Assembly (NCBI GenBank): GCA_011170385.1
Contig: DUFE01000026.1
Coordinates: 1-6,498, forward strand
DNA: 6,498 bases
Direction: 5' to 3'
Origin: Dehalococcoidia bacterium
Lineage (GTDB): Bacteria > Chloroflexota > Dehalococcoidia > Dehalococcoidales > W693
The notes under the pieces were generated by a model. It did no database searches, was not told the origin of the DNA, and saw nothing but the letters and a program-made list of their open reading frames with translations. Every line of letters starts with the position of its first letter. Within the stretch, counting starts at the first letter, position 1. The translations under genes and the position numbers were made by a program. This document shows, in pieces, positions 5,769-6,498 of this stretch.

Positions 5769-6149
5769 CTAGCTTCGGCGCGGGTAGAAAATAAGGAAAG
5801 CAGCGGCAAAGATAGCGTTCAGCACCAGGCCTAACCATATATAGCCGATTTCAATATAGCCCTGCCACAGGGCATATAGCGGTGTTATGAAGAGAAGGCA
5901 TGCCCACAGTATGGCGAAGCGGACGCTGTTGATGTTGCGTATCGGGTCTAGGAAAGTCATGGCGAACCAGACGCCGGCGGCGATGAAGGCACTCCCGGTA
6001 ACAGCCATGGCATATGCCATCTGGTCGCTTATTTCCCCGAAGCCGTACAGGTCAGACATCCTGTCGGGGGCTACAAGTAGAATTATTCCCTGTGTTATAT
6101 AAATAGCTCCGTAAATGACCAGGGCTATCTTGAGATTGGTGCTACGCAT
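5769..6149 (-). CDS. Small four-helix integral membrane protein of unknown function
   Basis: The 126-residue product is strongly hydrophobic with four predicted membrane helices: about 6-27 (LKIALVIYGAIYITQGIILL), 45-67 (AYAMAVTGSAFIAAGVWFAM), 75-97 and 100-122. Short charged loops lie between them: PDRMSDLYGFGEISDQ at 28-43 and LDPIRNINSVR at 67-77. The C terminus is basic (YPRRS). There is no cleavable signal peptide, catalytic motif or metal site that I can see. The overall plan resembles small DUF-type four-helix proteins, but I do not recognise the family. The start is firm: the ATG (complement of 6147-6149) follows a strong AGGAGGT site (complement of 6156-6162) at six bases. It converges with valS and no terminator hairpin is visible in the 11-base gap. 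A possible promoter lies at 6226-6254. Confidence 0.85.
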   Translation of the reverse strand: MRSTNLKIALVIYGAIYITQGIILLVAPDRMSDLYGFGEISDQMAYAMAVTGSAFIAAGVWFAMTFLDPIRNINSVRFAILWACLLFITPLYALWQGYIEIGYIWLGLVLNAIFAAAFLIFYPRRS

Positions 6150-6225
6150 CTATTTACCTCCTGGGTTGGGGAGCAACATTCGAATACTCTCCCGATTAAG
6201 TCTATACGAAACCGATATCCGTGGC

Positions 6226-6254
6226 ATTTTGTCATATCCGCGGGTAATAGTCAA
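6226..6254 (-). promoter_or_regulatory. Possible sigma-70-type promoter for the membrane protein gene
   Basis: On the minus strand, TTGACT (complement of 6249-6254) is followed after exactly 17 bases by CAAAAT (complement of 6226-6231). The -35 matches consensus at 5 of 6 positions and the -10 at 4 of 6. Transcription would start near 6219, giving a leader of about 70 bases. The -35 box overlaps the stop codon of the upstream minus-strand ORF. The call rests on matching alone. Confidence 0.35.
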
Positions 6255-6498
6255 CATTTGTCAGTGCTTCCGCCACGCCCGGTTATAAACCGGCGGCAGG
6301 TTACCGCGGGCGATATGGTGACGGTATTGTTGTTGAGCCACTTGAGAGCCTTCTTAGTATCGCTGGCAACCCTCGCCCTATCGCAGTGGTTCAGGCGATA
6401 CTTGAATAACCAGTAGGTGAACTCCTTTAGATCGGCTAGGTATACAGACCTGCTTTTGGGATAGCTTCTTTCCCGTCGGAATTGTCTCAGCAGGGCGG
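6251..6498 (-). CDS. Unrecognised protein, C-terminal part (5' end outside window)
   Basis: On the minus strand a frame is open from the window edge (first full codon at 6496-6494) for 81 codons to a TGA (complement of 6251-6253). It reads ALLRQFRRERSYPKSRSVYL, then ADLKEFTYWLFKYRLNHCDR, then ARVASDTKKALKWLNNNTVT, and ends CRRFITGRGGSTDKC. The product is basic and Arg/Lys-rich with two probable amphipathic helices (YLADLKEFTYWLFKYRL and ASDTKKALKWLNNN). The first loosely recalls the core-binding helix of tyrosine recombinases, but no catalytic Arg-His-Tyr set is visible, so I assign no function. The frame has no internal start codon that would explain it as a complete short gene. It lies about 100 bases upstream of the membrane protein gene on the same strand. 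An 81-codon open frame could still be chance in this moderately GC-rich DNA. Confidence 0.4.
   Translation of the reverse strand, partial: ALLRQFRRERSYPKSRSVYLADLKEFTYWLFKYRLNHCDRARVASDTKKALKWLNNNTVTISPAVTCRRFITGRGGSTDKC

Overview
This is a core-metabolism stretch of a bacterial chromosome. The gene set and style (type III pantothenate kinase next to a bifunctional CoaBC, a bacterial-type valyl-tRNA synthetase, GC-moderate coding sequence, purine-rich hairpin repeats between genes) would fit a Chloroflexota/Dehalococcoidia-like genome. That placement is an impression and cannot be proved from this window.

Layout. Bases 2-145 are the 3' end of an NAD(P)H-hydrate repair gene (nnrD-like), read on the + strand. 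Bases 146-541 carry no gene but hold several degenerate copies of a G/C-tract repeat. Next come coaX (542-1321) and coaBC (1400-2593), which together encode the steps from pantothenate to 4'-phosphopantetheine. A small AT-rich winged-helix-like gene follows at 2615-2869. It is cut by an in-frame TAG at 2783, so it is called here as a pseudogene or an amber-interrupted gene. Bases 2870-3093 contain three consecutive hairpins, a sequence matching the canonical G-quadruplex pattern, and a second copy of the repeat seen before coaX. valS follows (3094-5757); its true start lies 84 bases downstream of the longest possible ORF start. On the - strand, converging on valS with only 11 bases between the stop codons, is a gene for a 126-residue, four-helix membrane protein of unknown function (5769-6149). 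Upstream of it on the same strand is the 3' end of an unrecognised ORF (6251-6498) that runs off the window.

How the parts relate. CoaX, CoaB and CoaC act in succession on the same metabolite and are probably cotranscribed. NnrD (cofactor repair) and ValRS (translation) are housekeeping neighbours with no direct pathway link. I see no defence system, CRISPR array, RNA gene or intact mobile element. The parts that are not routine are the interrupted winged-helix gene, the shared repeat in the leaders of coaX and valS, the overlap of a hairpin with a G-quadruplex motif before valS, and the two unrecognised minus-strand genes.
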